Of a DNA stretch of 64,000 nucleotides, positions 51,767-62,961 are shown in pieces. Every line of letters begins with the position of its first letter. Within the stretch, counting starts at the first letter, position 1. The stretch is taken from positions 108,062,547-108,126,546 of the forward strand of contig JACSVZ010000002.1 in NCBI GenBank assembly GCA_014706295.1. The letters run 5' to 3'. The DNA is from Lycocorax pyrrhopterus obiensis (Eukaryota > Chordata > Aves > Passeriformes > Paradisaeidae). The translations under genes and the position numbers were made by a program. The notes beneath the pieces are model-generated. The model was given only the letters and a program-made list of their open reading frames with translations. It searched no databases and was not told where the DNA came from.

Positions 51767-54700
51767 CTGGATAGGAACAGAACAGATCTTATTATTTTCT
51801 TAAATTGTTATCCTAAACATATTGCAAAAAAATAATTTCTTTTTGATTTACCTTTCATTCAATTATTTTTAATCAGAGTGTGTCCTCTAATGGATTCCTA
51901 CATACAAAAAATGCACATGATTGGTCTATATCATTAAGACTACAAAATATAAGTATTTAATAAAGAAATAAGTTCTACTAATCACGTAAGTAACAATAAA
52001 AGAGGAAGAACCTGTTTAAATAACCTGTTAAGCAACTAAAATGCACTGAAAATCAAAAGACTGATTTATACATAACTAGTTAGGCAAGTAGTGAGAGATT
52101 TTTGATCTCCAAGAAATAGAATGACTACATTTCTAATGCTGTACATTAATTCCTGCTCCATTGCTAAGTATGAGGTTTAAATGAGCACAAAGCAAGCAGT
52201 TGGAATAAAAGCAAACAGACATTCTCAAAAAAACTCACAAAAGCTTCAGTAATTATTCTAAATTACTCAAAATTAAAAATAGCACACTGTATATAGTTTA
52301 AGCCAAGAAAAGAAAGCAATATACAATTACGTCTGAAATATGTCAAGAATTACTCCTTGAAAGAGCAGTATTCCAAAGGGGATGCAGAGGAGCAAAGGAG
52401 AGGAAAAATGAAGCGAAACCAAAACCAGAAAGCCACCTTTCTAGCATATTTACATGTCTTCCTTGAAAAGTCTGTATATACTGACCATAACCTACACTTC
52501 AAAGAAAATCAGTTTCAGAATACTTACTTCACCTAAACGAGGATGTGTGAAATTGTGCCACTCTGAGTAGGAGTATCTACACGTATCCATCATAGGCTGT
52601 CCTCCTCCTTCTTTAACTGATCCCAGAGTCTGATGTCCACCTCCCTTGACTGATTCCAAGGTATGCCCTCTTCCTTTTACCATTTCAAATGTTTGCTGCT
52701 CTCCAGTTTTTACTCCATACCCTCCTTGATCACATGTACTTTGTAGAGGAATTATATTGTGATCCTAAACAAAACAAAAACAAAAAAAAAGCAGTAGTGA
52801 GGATATCTTTTCCTTGCTTCTTTTTTTTCCTTTTTAATTCAAAAGATGAAAGGGCAATCAGAAACAGTCACAACTGAAACTTGAGAAGTCTCCATCTTCG
52901 CACTATGATATTTTGAACAAAAGCATATCCTTAGTTCTTAGTGTATAAAGATCAGTAAATCATCTTTGAAAAGGTTACTGTGACAAGAGAGAAGAGATCT
53001 ACATTCAAATATGAGATGAGATCAAAAAACTACAGTTTTATCCCAGTGAAATGTGTATAATCTATATACAAGTTTATAATGGCACATTACACTTCACAGG
53101 CAACAAGAAATTTGACACTTGCCACCATAAGGATTTCTTGGTTTTCAACATGAAATATCATTTTTAAACTTACCTCCTCTTCTTGGGGAGGACAATATCA
53201 GGGGGTGGAGGACAACAGAAAAGAAGTAGAGCCTAAAGAGCTAAGTTCTTGTGCATGAACACAGTCCTGGACTGAACTATGTTCACGGCAGATTGAAAGA
53301 AGTATAGATGCCAAAAGCAAGAAAAATTACATAAACATGGACTGTTTAGGAAATCAACTCCATTTGGAGTCATTTTTCAGGGGAAGGGCAGAAATTGCAC
53401 ATGCAATTTACAACAGCTATCTGCTAAATATAAAAATCCTTCTCCAAGGAAAAATAATGTTTTGCCATAAACACATATTTAACACAGGCAAAATAATAAA
53501 TTTCCATCTAACCTCATTGTTAAAAATGACTGAAAATGTTATTAAAATGTTCACCTGAAGCTTCCAACCAAATCCTTAAAATCTGGAAGAATTACAAGCA
53601 GCCAGCCTAACAACTACAAGGTATGTTTAAATGTATATGGTGCTACCACCTGTGCCTAAAGTAAGAATTTTCAAATTCTTGTTAAATAGCAAAGTATATC
53701 TAATGATCCCTATACTGATTGCTTATTTCCTTTACCAAATCATTTACTTGCAGGTGGTCCTGTTCTCAAACTCCAATGCTATGGACATCTTCATTGCAAG
53801 TTTCTACATTGAAACAAACAGACAACTTACCATCACTTCTTCTCCTGGAGCTTCTGTGTTTGAAATGATTAAATTGTGATTGGCACAGTCATCAGTCACC
53901 TGCCGGTGCATTACCCCAGCGCCACAGCAGCCACAAATTGTGATCAGGATTACTATGGAAAAGGAAATAATACTATAAACTTTACGTCACAATGGGATCT
54001 ACTTACATTAGATAATGAATTTTAAGGGCCTAAGTGTCAAGAATGGTTTCAAAAAATAATTAATTTCCAAAAATGCCCATACTCAAAGCTGTATATATTC
54101 ACTTTTTTCCCCCAAACAGTACAGGGAGTATTCACGGCATTGTTGAACTATTTCATTTTTCTAAAACACAACTTTTTTTTTCCCAAAAGAAATGCAAGAA
54201 TCCTTTATGAAACCACTGTGACTTACACAATTTCAGAGTAATGAAAAATTTACATCCAAATCCAGGTGAAAAACTGTGTCTTATGCCTACAATAAGGTTG
54301 TACATATGATATTTTTCATCTCTGAATATGCAGATGTCAAACTATATCATAAGGAACTAATATGCAAGCTAAATGTCCCAATATCAGAAACTTCCGCTTC
54401 ACAGGAAAGGTCAGCAGAACCCTGGAGGACTTCCAGCATTATGCTACAAAACAGTTTTATTTAATCCCTTGTATTCATTTTATTCTTCTTAATAATACTA
54501 CTTTTTGTTGTCAGAGACTCACCGAGAAATGACTTGGAATAAAAGAATCATGTACAACTAATACCTCTCCTAAACAAAGGACTAAACCTTTCATTCAGAG
54601 AACCATTGTTTTCTTCACTTTTTGTTAGCTTAAAAATAAAGAAGCCCACGAACAACAGAACAGTTCTGCCCAACTGCCCACTGAGCAATCTGATCTCTGA

Positions 54701-57700
54701 ACATATAAACTTCTGTGAAAATTGGCCAAGAGCCACTTTCTAGCGAATTTAGCTTCTGTAGCATCAGCTGTCAGTGAGATCTGCATCAGTGATTGCAGCA
54801 GGTTGCCTCCTGATGCTGACAGATGGGAAGAAGACATCCATGACAGCACTGAGGATACACAGAGTAAAACCTATCCACAGTGAAATAAAGGATCTGTTTG
54901 CAAGTGATGCAGTCAAGAGGCAGTGAAAAAGAGGTAGATGACATTTCACCAGTTCCTCTATTTCATGTTCCCACATCTGAAAATTCCACCTTCAGGCTAT
55001 ATCCCAAATTTGGGTACTTGCCCTGTTGAGATAAAACATTGATCTAGCTAGCCTTCAAAACATGTCCAGGTCCCAGAGTTCTAGCTACTTAAATAAGAAC
55101 ATCTAGCTGAGATTTAACAGGAGCAAGACAGTTTAACTATTACCAGAAAAAATGGATAAGAAAGAAGGAAAAAAACCCCCAAACCTAAATTCTGAAATAG
55201 TAACTACTGTAGCATGTCCTCTGTGTTTTTTAAGGATGTTATTAGTCAGACTATGTTTGGTTTTGGCAAAAAAAAAAAGAAAATAGTTGGGTTTGCTTTT
55301 ATATATCACCGTCATTGTCTCATTGGTTAACAGCAATATTACCCTTCTCAGAATCTGTTAGGTTTTGGGTACCTCCAGTAGTACAACATATATTCAAGGT
55401 TTTGGTCCGTCATGAACAATTCAACCCACCCTTTAATGTTTCTGCACCTCAGATGGGGCAACCCTGGTTGTGTGTACAGACTGGGGAATGAGATGCTGGA
55501 GAGCAGAGCTGCGGGAAGGGACCTGAGGGTCCTGGTCACTGGCAAGTTGAACGTGAGTCAGCAGTGCCCTGGCAGCCAGGAGGGCCAGCCCTGTCCTGGG
55601 GGGCATCAGGCACAGCATCGGCAGCCGGGCAAGGGAGGGGATTGTCCCGCTCTGCTCTGCACTGGGGCGGCCTCACCTCGAGTGCTGGGGGCAGTTTTGG
55701 GTGCCACAATATAAAAAGGACATTAAGCTCTTAGAGACCACCCAAAGGAGGGCCATGAGGATGGTGCAGGGCCTTGAGGGGAAGCTGAATGAGTAGTGGC
55801 TGAGATCATTTGGTTTGTTCAGCCTGGAGAAGAGGAGACTGAGGGGAGACTTCATTGCAGTTACAACTTCCTCATGAGGGGAAGCACACGGTCAGGTACC
55901 AATCTCTTCACTCTCGTCAGCAGTGACAGGACTCAAGGAAATGGCATTAAGCTCAGTCTGGGGAGATTTAGGCTGGATATCAGAAAAAGATTCTTCACCC
56001 AGAGGGTGGCTGGGCACTGGAACAGGCTCCCCAGGGACGCGGTCACAGCAGCAAGCCTGACAGAGAGAAGCATTTGGATAATGTTCTCAGGCACATGGTG
56101 TGATTCTTGGGGTGTCCTGTGCAGGGCCAGGATTTGGTCTAGATGATCCTGATGGGTCCCTTCCAACTCAGTATATTCAATGGTTCCATGATTATATGGG
56201 CTCTTGTAAAATCCCTTGTGAAATCCCGTGTCTCAGACACTCCATATTTTAATCCACAACACAAGAAATCACAAAACGCTCTGGGAAATTAATTTCAGCA
56301 TTTCACTAACTTTTTTGAAGTCTCTTGGTTCAAGTGCAAAATGCAGGGTTTTTTGGCCTCACATGAACATACAGAACATCTCACACAAAATATACTTAAA
56401 CAAATGAACAAAAATCTACACACAGTAACTAGAGCACAAGACGAGAGCAGGAACAACTGATACTGATACAAATAGAGCAGGTACATTAAGTCAGTGACAA
56501 CAGCTATATAACCTTCAAAACAAAAAATGTTTGAATCAAGTTTGAATGAGGTTCTCTCAGCTAATTTTATAATTAAGTGAATTGAACTTTGTGTTTAAAA
56601 ACAAGTGTACTTACGCAGCAATAATAACGATCCTAAGATCATTGCAAGGATGGCCCAGAGACCAAGGGTAACATTTCCACCAGTAAGCTGACGAGATGTG
56701 CCGTCGCATTCAGTTGGAGTAACACAATCGCAGAGGTTAACTCTGACAATGTTCTCTCCTATCTTTCCTCCATTATCAATCACACTTACAGGAATTTCAT
56801 AAATTCCATATGGAATATCACCCTTTGGTGAAAGATACCAAGAATTATCTGTAAAAAAAAGACAGAAACAGAGCTAGGGTCAACAAAACCTGCAACTAAG
56901 TTGTCACAAATGCGACCATAATCACAATTTTCCTTTCTATTACAGCTATACTGCTACCAGATCCACATAAATTAGCTTAAAAGTTAGATCAAATGTGTTG
57001 ATACAAAACTACATCTTGAAAGGTTTTATACTTTCAGCACCTTTTAAATGTTAGAACTGACAAAGTCTACCTTATGCAACCTTCTGAAAACACATGCTTT
57101 GAAACTCTGAAGTTGATTTAGTTCATTATAGGAAATGACACTACTTGGGCTTACTAGTAAAGACCATCAACTAAACTGACATTTATTAAAAAAACTTTTG
57201 GTAGCGAGATTGGAATATTTAATTGTAAACTTAATTTATACCTCTTCTACTCTTTAGTTCTATTACTGTATTCACTGAGAATGACTATTTCCAGTGGGGA
57301 AGGAAAATCCATTTAATCTGCTGCCCTGTTTAGAGGCAATGATTAATGACCGCATGCTTTAAGAGGCAAAAGAAATAACTTATAAAAAAATGTACACGAC
57401 TGACACTGATGTACATAATGTTGTTTTATGATGAGCTATATGAAACAACATGTATCATCCAAAATGTGGGTTTCAATTTGCCTAATATAAAACCTGAAAT
57501 TCCTAGATGTCTTTGCTTTCATAATTTTCCATCTTTTGCCTTTCTTTAGTGAATATTTGATGGAGCACTTCAGAATCAGACCCTTTTCAACTAATTCATG
57601 TCACCATTGTAGCAAATATATGTGCTGCTCTTGTTGCCATCATCTGGCAACCACCAGGAAACCACCACCAGCTATAACTTTTGAAATCAACAAATTTTAG

Positions 57701-60700
57701 GAAACAGTGATTCCTTTGCTAATAAATTGTTTATCTACTTCTATAAAAATTATAAAAATAAAGAAGATATTAAAGGAGATAGTCAGGCTTGCTTTCACCC
57801 AGCTCAGCTTTACCAAAAGTGTGCTGGGTAACAGCAGTACTAACAAAAAAAACTTCAAGAATTTTTTTTTGTCCGCCTATAATCAATTTTACGTAAAGTT
57901 CCAGTTTTCCAGTTCTCCACCATAATAACAAACTAAGAAAAGTTCTATTTTTCTTTGGAATACTAGCCATTTTATTCTTAAATTCTTTATGAATTATGAA
58001 TCTATAGTTCCTTTTCCAGTTCCATATAAATTATGCATTTCTAGCTCCTTTTTGATGCAATGCATTACATCGGGTTTTGTTCTTTCTCCTAATCTTCTTA
58101 CATCTTAACTTCACACAGCAGCTGGTTGCTGACCCAAGGATGCTGGGGACAGATTCTTATTTACGCTTTAAGAGACAGATACGGTATCTTTCTCCTTGCC
58201 TTTGGGATGCCAACAGTGCCATCTTCTCTAAGGATCCCTTCCCACTAGAGGGGAACTAGAGGGACCACTAAAGACCATCAGTGAGCCCCACAGTAGCTCC
58301 ACTGACTACACCAATTCCAAACAGAGATTCATCCAATCTATTCTCGCAGACCACCCAAGGGGGAAACAGCAAAGCCTCCTCTGGCAACCTGCAGCTGAGT
58401 GAGGAGGAGGAGGTTTTAACATACCATCGTGTGGAGTTAACTTCCACATGGAAGCCAGGTTTCGGTCAGTTATGCGATACACAAAGGGTGCGCTGTAAGG
58501 AGCCTCATCACCATCCTGTGCCGTGAGGCAGATTGGTTTTCTGTCTCTGCACATGATATAGTCCGTTTGAGTGATTCGTGGCAAATTCTTGTTGCCAGGC
58601 ACGATGCAAACCTGAATTGTTCCAGTGCCAGTTTTACCATCTATGAGATAAAAATAACTAGGTTTAGCACTTACTTCTAACATTCACATATTAATTTCTA
58701 GTCCAAACTTTCACAATTAAATATCATCAGCTGTAATATCCATGTTTACAAGTAAGGTGGAAAGCAACTGCTGATTAAGCCAGAGAGAGAGGGAGTCCTC
58801 ACAGCTCTCTCTTGGCTGCTTCTCTTTGCTTGGCTGGTTGAAGATGCATCAGCAGCTCCCACATCTCCATATTCTGCATGTGCAGACTGTATTTTGTTGA
58901 GTGTGTGTCTGTGTGAGAACACATACTACTCTAACAGAAGGATAAGAGGAGAAAGAGCTCATAAGCCAGGAGTAAAGGACACTAAGACAAAGAGAGACAA
59001 AAGCAGAAAGTGAAGATTTCCAGCCTTTTAACTTCTGGAAGGAGAAAATTAACTACACTTTCCCTACCTCCACCTCCCCTGGGAACACAATCACTAAGGA
59101 AACAGGAGACTTCTTCCTGTCCTCTACCCTCTAAGTCACCAAGCATTCATTAGTGGCACATACTATGTCACCAAAGTCTACATGCAAGAAGTGAATGAAC
59201 TCTTCCTCCTAATTACAGTTTTTCCAATACACAAATGATCAATGCTTGTATATGCATTCCAGTGAAATTACATCAAGTCTACTTTTTAATCCTTTCTCTA
59301 GAAACAGCTGATTGCAGATGCCTGTATCACGTTTACTTTATAGACAACAGAAGTTCTAAGCAATTTAAATTTGCATTATTTACATTTAACTTTAATATGC
59401 AGACTTGGACAGAGTTAGAATTTTTTGCTGCAAGGTCAACAACTTCTTTGCAAAAAGTCCTCTCTACTTTCTCTGTTGTCTATCCCTTAAAAAAGAATAG
59501 TCAAGACATAGAAGAGATATAGTCCAGAGGAAAATCTCTCGATTTAAAATTACTGAAGAATTTTAAACAGGGCAGATAACTTCTCAAAACAGAGATCTTG
59601 CCTGATTTCTAAAGGCTCTCCCTGCTAAATAATATTCCCTAAGCATTTGACAGAGCTATCACAAAGACAAGACAATGGACTAGGAGGGCCACTGGTCTGA
59701 ACCACTACAGTTGTCCCACTAAATTTGCACATAAACAGCTGTTATAGACCACAGAAAATGCCAACGACATTTAGTACTCACTTCTGTCTATTGCAAGGAC
59801 TGTGATATTGCATTGACCTCGTCTCATTTCTCCTATGTCTCGGTCCAAGACCCTAACAGTTCTGACTTCACCCGATCTTTCATCTATGTTGATCCAGTTA
59901 CACTGGCCAGGTGGTATCCGGTATCTGTGAAGAATAATTTGCCTCGTTAAAGATCCCAAACGTAGCACACGTGTATGTACACACACACATATTTGATACA
60001 TGTATTCATATACACTGATGGGTGTGCAGGTGCACACACGTACATACAGCCTCAACGACTATTTCCCCCTTCCCTTATCCCACCCACGCTGTACTCCAAA
60101 ATAACCTAGTAGGTAAGGTTGTTTCATACCTTATGCCCTCACTATTTTCAGTTTCTGGATCTTGTGCTACATATCTCCCAATAGCTGTCCCAATATCTTC
60201 GCATTCTTTAACGTCCAAGCGCAACAGACAGGGTTTAAACACTGGTCCCTCATCCACATCCATGACATGCACGGTGACAGAGCAAGTGCTCTGGGAAAGT
60301 TGCTGTGAATGGGGAGCCAGCAGGTAGGGTGCCTCATTGTTGACTCCAATCACCAGGATCCTTTGCTTGGCAGTTTCATAGTCCAGTCCCTGTAACAAAG
60401 GTGGGGTGTTGTTTTTTTTCCTTCACACAATACAAAACTTAACATTGTTTTCAGCACGCCATTATTACAGCTGAAACTGTACCACATTTATTTACAAAAG
60501 AAGCCAGCTATCCTTAAATATCCACCTTGAGACAGAGTAAAAGGACATGATTTTTAAAAAAAAATGTTAAGTTTCCAGCTAGTCAAAGAAAAGGGCCTGA
60601 GAAAATACCCCTAATAAGACAAGCAGTAGCACTGCAAAATTTTGGATAAATAGTCTGAAAATGAATTACTAAAAGACCAGAAAGCAATTAGATGTTGTGT

Positions 60701-62961
60701 AGGATTTTCTTCTTCCATATTTAGTTGGCCATTATTTTAGCTTGCATGTATTTCCTTTCCACCACTAACCAATCACACTTCTTTCTAGTAGCTACAAATC
60801 TATCTGAGAATTTACAGAGTTGACAGTAAGTAGCCCCCATTTATTCTTCAGACACCTTCTCCAAAGTCATCGTATGCCTTTAATAGAGCTAATTTTATCC
60901 TAAAGTCATAATATTCTCTAGTCTACTACAGCATTACAATAAATGGAAGAAATTTCAACTGTGCTCATATACCAGAGACAGAGCTTTAGAAAAAATTCTA
61001 ATGATTACAAGTAACAAAAAACCACAATAAATAATATTGATTCAAAAAATGACTAGCATCTCTATCTCTACAATTTCAAATTTTAATATTAATCTTTTCT
61101 GCTCTTTAGAAGTTGCCTTTTATGGCAATGTTAACAGGTAATGAAAAAGAGGCATGAAGAGGCAAAGGGATGTGCTGGAGTACAGATGCAATTGGCATTT
61201 TACCTCATATCTGCAAAGAACTTATAACAAGTAACTAAACTGACACAAAGTCTAATATGTATATGGACTTCCTCACATACCAGAAAAGTAAACCTGAAGT
61301 AAGGACACTGCAAAAAACATCTGGAGAGCTTTTTGCTGAAATAATAAGTTTATTTAACTCCCAGAGAGAACAAGACTGGAGAAAGTGCTCAACCTTTCCC
61401 TGCTTTGCCACTCTCTTATTTCTGTTAAAAACCATGAAGCATTCCTCAGTTACATCTCTAAGTCTAAACAACTCCAGCTGTGGAACCAGGCCAAAGCATC
61501 AAGTTCTTCTGAAATGATAAACCAAATTATTTGAATTCCAAGCACACAAAATTGAGGAACAGTCTGGAAGATGAACTTTGTGTGTTATGTGCCACACACA
61601 AGCCTCAACCGCTGTGCATAAAGCAATCTGCTCTTCAAGAGAGTTCAGGTCAGAAGAAAGTCTGATGAGCCTGACCATTACAGATATTCTTTGAATAAAA
61701 ATGATTCCCAGATTGTTGGTTTTAAACCCAAAACTTGAAAATCCATAAATTTTCCTCTAGCCCTTCAATTTTTACTTACCTTAACAACACACAGTATTCC
61801 TTCGTTTGTGTTTTTGTCTGTTGTAATTTCAAAGGCCTGATCATCATTTCCTCTTATAATTTCATATACTGCTCCTGAGCCAGGTGAACCAGGTTCGTCA
61901 AGATCAACAACAGAGACTCTCAGTATTTCTACACTCACTCTGTTTTCCTCCACTCGTGTTTCATACTTGGAGTACCCAAAAAAAAAAAAATTAAATCAGA
62001 GAATACTGTTCCATGAGGCAGGACTAGAAGAACACCATATTTAAATAAGACTACTTCGACCTAAGGGGTCAATTTATGAAGCTGCTGTATTGATTTATTT
62101 TGTTTCCATAAATTAGCATATTATCCCCACTCCTTCCTTATACCCTGCATCAAACAGTAAAACTTTCCTGACAGCACAGTTGAAATCTCAGCTTCTTCAT
62201 ACACTCAAACTATTGCTGACATAATCAATTCTGGAATTCTCCTTCCAGGAGAGGTAAATTAGCACAGTTTCCCTCAGTTACATCAGCTATAGATTCTAAT
62301 TTGTGCACAACATGATCAAGCTGAGAATTAGAAAAGACATTGGTCTAAATTAAAAGATGTATAAATTAACAAATCAAGAAGAACTTGAAGAAAAGCCAAG
62401 AATTATTAAATACATCTCTACTCAGATGGCAAAAGATAAAACGATTTTTTGTATTTTTTAAATCTTTTTAAAGAGCTGTGTTATTCTGTACAAGCTGAAG
62501 AAGAGCAGATAAGAGTGATTCTCAATTAATATTGCTGATGATACTCTACAGTAGCGAACAGAAAGGGTAAACTACATGTAATCCATATGAATAATGAATT
62601 ATTTTTTCATACATTCCATATTACAAAATCTCCTGTAGTATTTGAGATGTGTACACTGTTACTCTTTGCCCTGAATCATACACATGGCTGGAATAAGCAA
62701 AGACATTTATATTGGCATTAACTGTGTCAGGGCATTAGACTTCATATTTGAGGGACTGTCCATTGGGAAATTAGAAAGGGGATGAAAATACTTTTTTTTT
62801 AACCTTTATAAAGACATTTTACTTACTTGTAACTGTTTAAAGGATGGTGCATTGTCATTCGTATCTTCAATTTTGATGACAACTGTTCCTGTACTGCACA
62901 AACCAAAAGGCTGACCTGCCATATCTCTCACTTCAACTAACAAAGTGTAACTGGGTACGAG
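51569..62961 (-). CDS. DSC2: Desmocollin (probably desmocollin-2), 3' part of gene, multi-exon
   Basis: Desmocollins are calcium-dependent single-pass adhesion proteins of desmosomes. They pair with desmogleins outside the cell and bind plakoglobin and plakophilins inside. Nine exons with GT-AG borders join in one frame (1731 bp, 576 residues plus stop). They give the end of EC2 with DTNDNAP, then EC3, EC4, EC5 ending in LCDC, a transmembrane helix starting [10 protein letters not shown], a Cys-rich inner border (CGCC), and a tail ending in [16 protein letters not shown]. Exon sizes and phases match, from memory, exons 8-15 and 17 of mammalian DSC genes; exon 16 is listed separately. Two N-glycosylation sequons are visible (NIT in EC4, NVT just outside the membrane). 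About 325 N-terminal residues are missing because the window ends. The family is certain. The paralogue is less so: the CRYSYSEWH block resembles DSC2, while the membrane segment and the GGGHQTL block also resemble DSC1. Confidence 0.93.
51852..51897 (-). CDS. DSC2: Alternative 46-bp desmocollin exon giving the short 'b' tail
   Basis: A small exon between an acceptor ending in tag and a gtaaat donor. Joined to the preceding exon in phase 0 it reads [12 protein letters not shown] then TGA, with seven more bases before the donor. Desmocollin genes are known to carry such a 46-bp exon. Including it swaps the plakoglobin-binding C terminus for about 11 unique residues, and human DSC2b ends in nearly the same peptide. 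Here length, frame and peptide all agree, with one extra Asn before the stop. The downstream intron to the last exon is 85 bp. Usage cannot be shown from sequence alone. Confidence 0.88.
52528..52764 (-). CDS. DSC2: Desmocollin exon: cytoplasmic tail with GHxTLxSVK repeats (exon 15 by analogy)
   Basis: A 237-bp exon of 79 codons, phase 0 at both ends. The acceptor is gttttgtttag and the donor is gtaagt. It encodes a Gly-rich region with two tandem copies of a GH-TL-SVK unit ([17 protein letters not shown]), then the block [20 protein letters not shown] shared by desmocollins. The final Glu joins either the 46-bp exon (short b tail) or the last exon (long a tail). The exon matches DSC2 in CRYSYSEWH and DSC1 in GGGHQTL. 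Confidence 0.92.
53831..53952 (-). CDS. DSC2: Desmocollin exon: end of membrane helix and inner anchor (exon 14 by analogy)
   Basis: A 122-bp exon, phase 1 at the start and phase 0 at the end. The acceptor is ccttttccatag and the donor is gtaagt. It finishes the membrane helix (LILITI) and gives the inner Cys group CGCC, where desmosomal cadherins are known to be palmitoylated. It ends with [17 protein letters not shown], the strongly conserved NLI(V/I)SNTE block of the desmocollin intracellular anchor. Confidence 0.93.
55445..56197 (+). mobile_element. CR1 LINE 3' fragment in a desmocollin intron
   Basis: About 750 bp of the 3' end of a CR1 retrotransposon, antisense to the host gene. Recognisable blocks run in order: a reverse transcriptase tail (CAGACTGGGGAATGAGATGC), CTGGAGAAGAGGAGACTGAG, GGCACTGGAACAGGCTCCCC, and the 3' end GGGTCCCTTCCAACTCAGTA. 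It is 5' truncated, as most CR1 copies are. It keeps more CpG than its surroundings and looks fairly young. Frameshifts and stops make it non-coding. It lies between the transmembrane exon and the next cytoplasmic exon. Confidence 0.93.
56615..56848 (-). CDS. DSC2: Desmocollin exon: EC5 end and transmembrane segment (exon 13 by analogy)
   Basis: A 234-bp exon, phase 1 at both ends. The acceptor is tttttttacag and the donor is gtaagt. It encodes the last part of EC5 ([18 protein letters not shown]), the extracellular cysteine cluster [10 protein letters not shown] found in desmosomal cadherins, a sequon NVT just outside the membrane, and most of the membrane helix ([17 protein letters not shown]). 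The helix is finished by the next exon. A CR1 element lies about 420 bp beyond the donor in the following intron. Confidence 0.93.
58425..58640 (-). CDS. DSC2: Desmocollin exon: EC4-EC5 linker and EC5 start (exon 12 by analogy)
   Basis: A 216-bp exon, starting and ending in phase 1. The acceptor is ttttatctcatag and the donor is gtatgt. It encodes [10 protein letters not shown], the end of EC4, then the linker IVPGNKNLP and the first half of EC5 ([18 protein letters not shown], then FVYRITDRN and WKLTPHD). The linker lacks the usual acidic DxNDN calcium motif, although reading frame and splice sites are intact. The frame runs on about 42 bases past the acceptor into the intron; those codons are not part of the protein. 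Confidence 0.9.
59782..59924 (-). CDS. DSC2: Desmocollin exon: EC4 core (exon 11 by analogy)
   Basis: A 143-bp exon. Its first base completes the split Arg codon, and one base of an Asn codon remains at the end. The acceptor is attcttcacag and the donor is gtgagt. It encodes [19 protein letters not shown], then the cadherin LDRD motif (the LDRE position of classical cadherins) and an N-glycosylation sequon in CNITVLAID. The intron to the previous exon is only 205 bp, the shortest in this part of the gene. Confidence 0.92.
60130..60389 (-). CDS. DSC2: Desmocollin exon: EC3 end and EC4 start (exon 10 by analogy)
   Basis: A 260-bp exon that starts in phase 0 and ends after two bases of a codon. 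The acceptor is tttgttacag and the donor is gtatga, a weaker form. It starts with [21 protein letters not shown], the usual desmocollin EC3 strand with the LDYE motif. The EC3-EC4 linker [11 protein letters not shown] is a relaxed form of the cadherin DxNDN motif, as in other desmosomal cadherins. EC4 follows, including [13 protein letters not shown], and the last Arg codon is completed in the next exon. Confidence 0.92.
61780..61965 (-). CDS. DSC2: Desmocollin exon: EC3, first half (exon 9 by analogy)
   Basis: A 186-bp exon of 62 codons, phase 0 at both ends. The acceptor follows a run of 13 T and a gggtactccaag border; the donor is gtaagt. It encodes [20 protein letters not shown] and, near its end, [10 protein letters not shown], both typical of desmocollin EC3. 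The insert between these (around [11 protein letters not shown]) is richer in Gly and Pro than I recall in human DSC2. The poly-T tract comes close to the border, so the AG call rests on frame continuity as well as the signal. Confidence 0.92.
62827..62961 (-). CDS. DSC2: Desmocollin exon: end of EC2 into EC3 (exon 8 by analogy)
   Basis: A 135-bp exon of 45 codons, phase 0 at both ends. The acceptor is a pyrimidine tract ending in tttttag and the donor is gtaagt. It encodes the last strands of EC2, including [12 protein letters not shown], and the calcium-binding linker motif DTNDNAP at the EC2-EC3 border. The frame runs straight into the next exon (FKQLQ followed by YETRVEEN), as in desmocollins. 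This is the most 5' exon in the window; no further exon is recognisable up to 64 kb. Confidence 0.92.
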
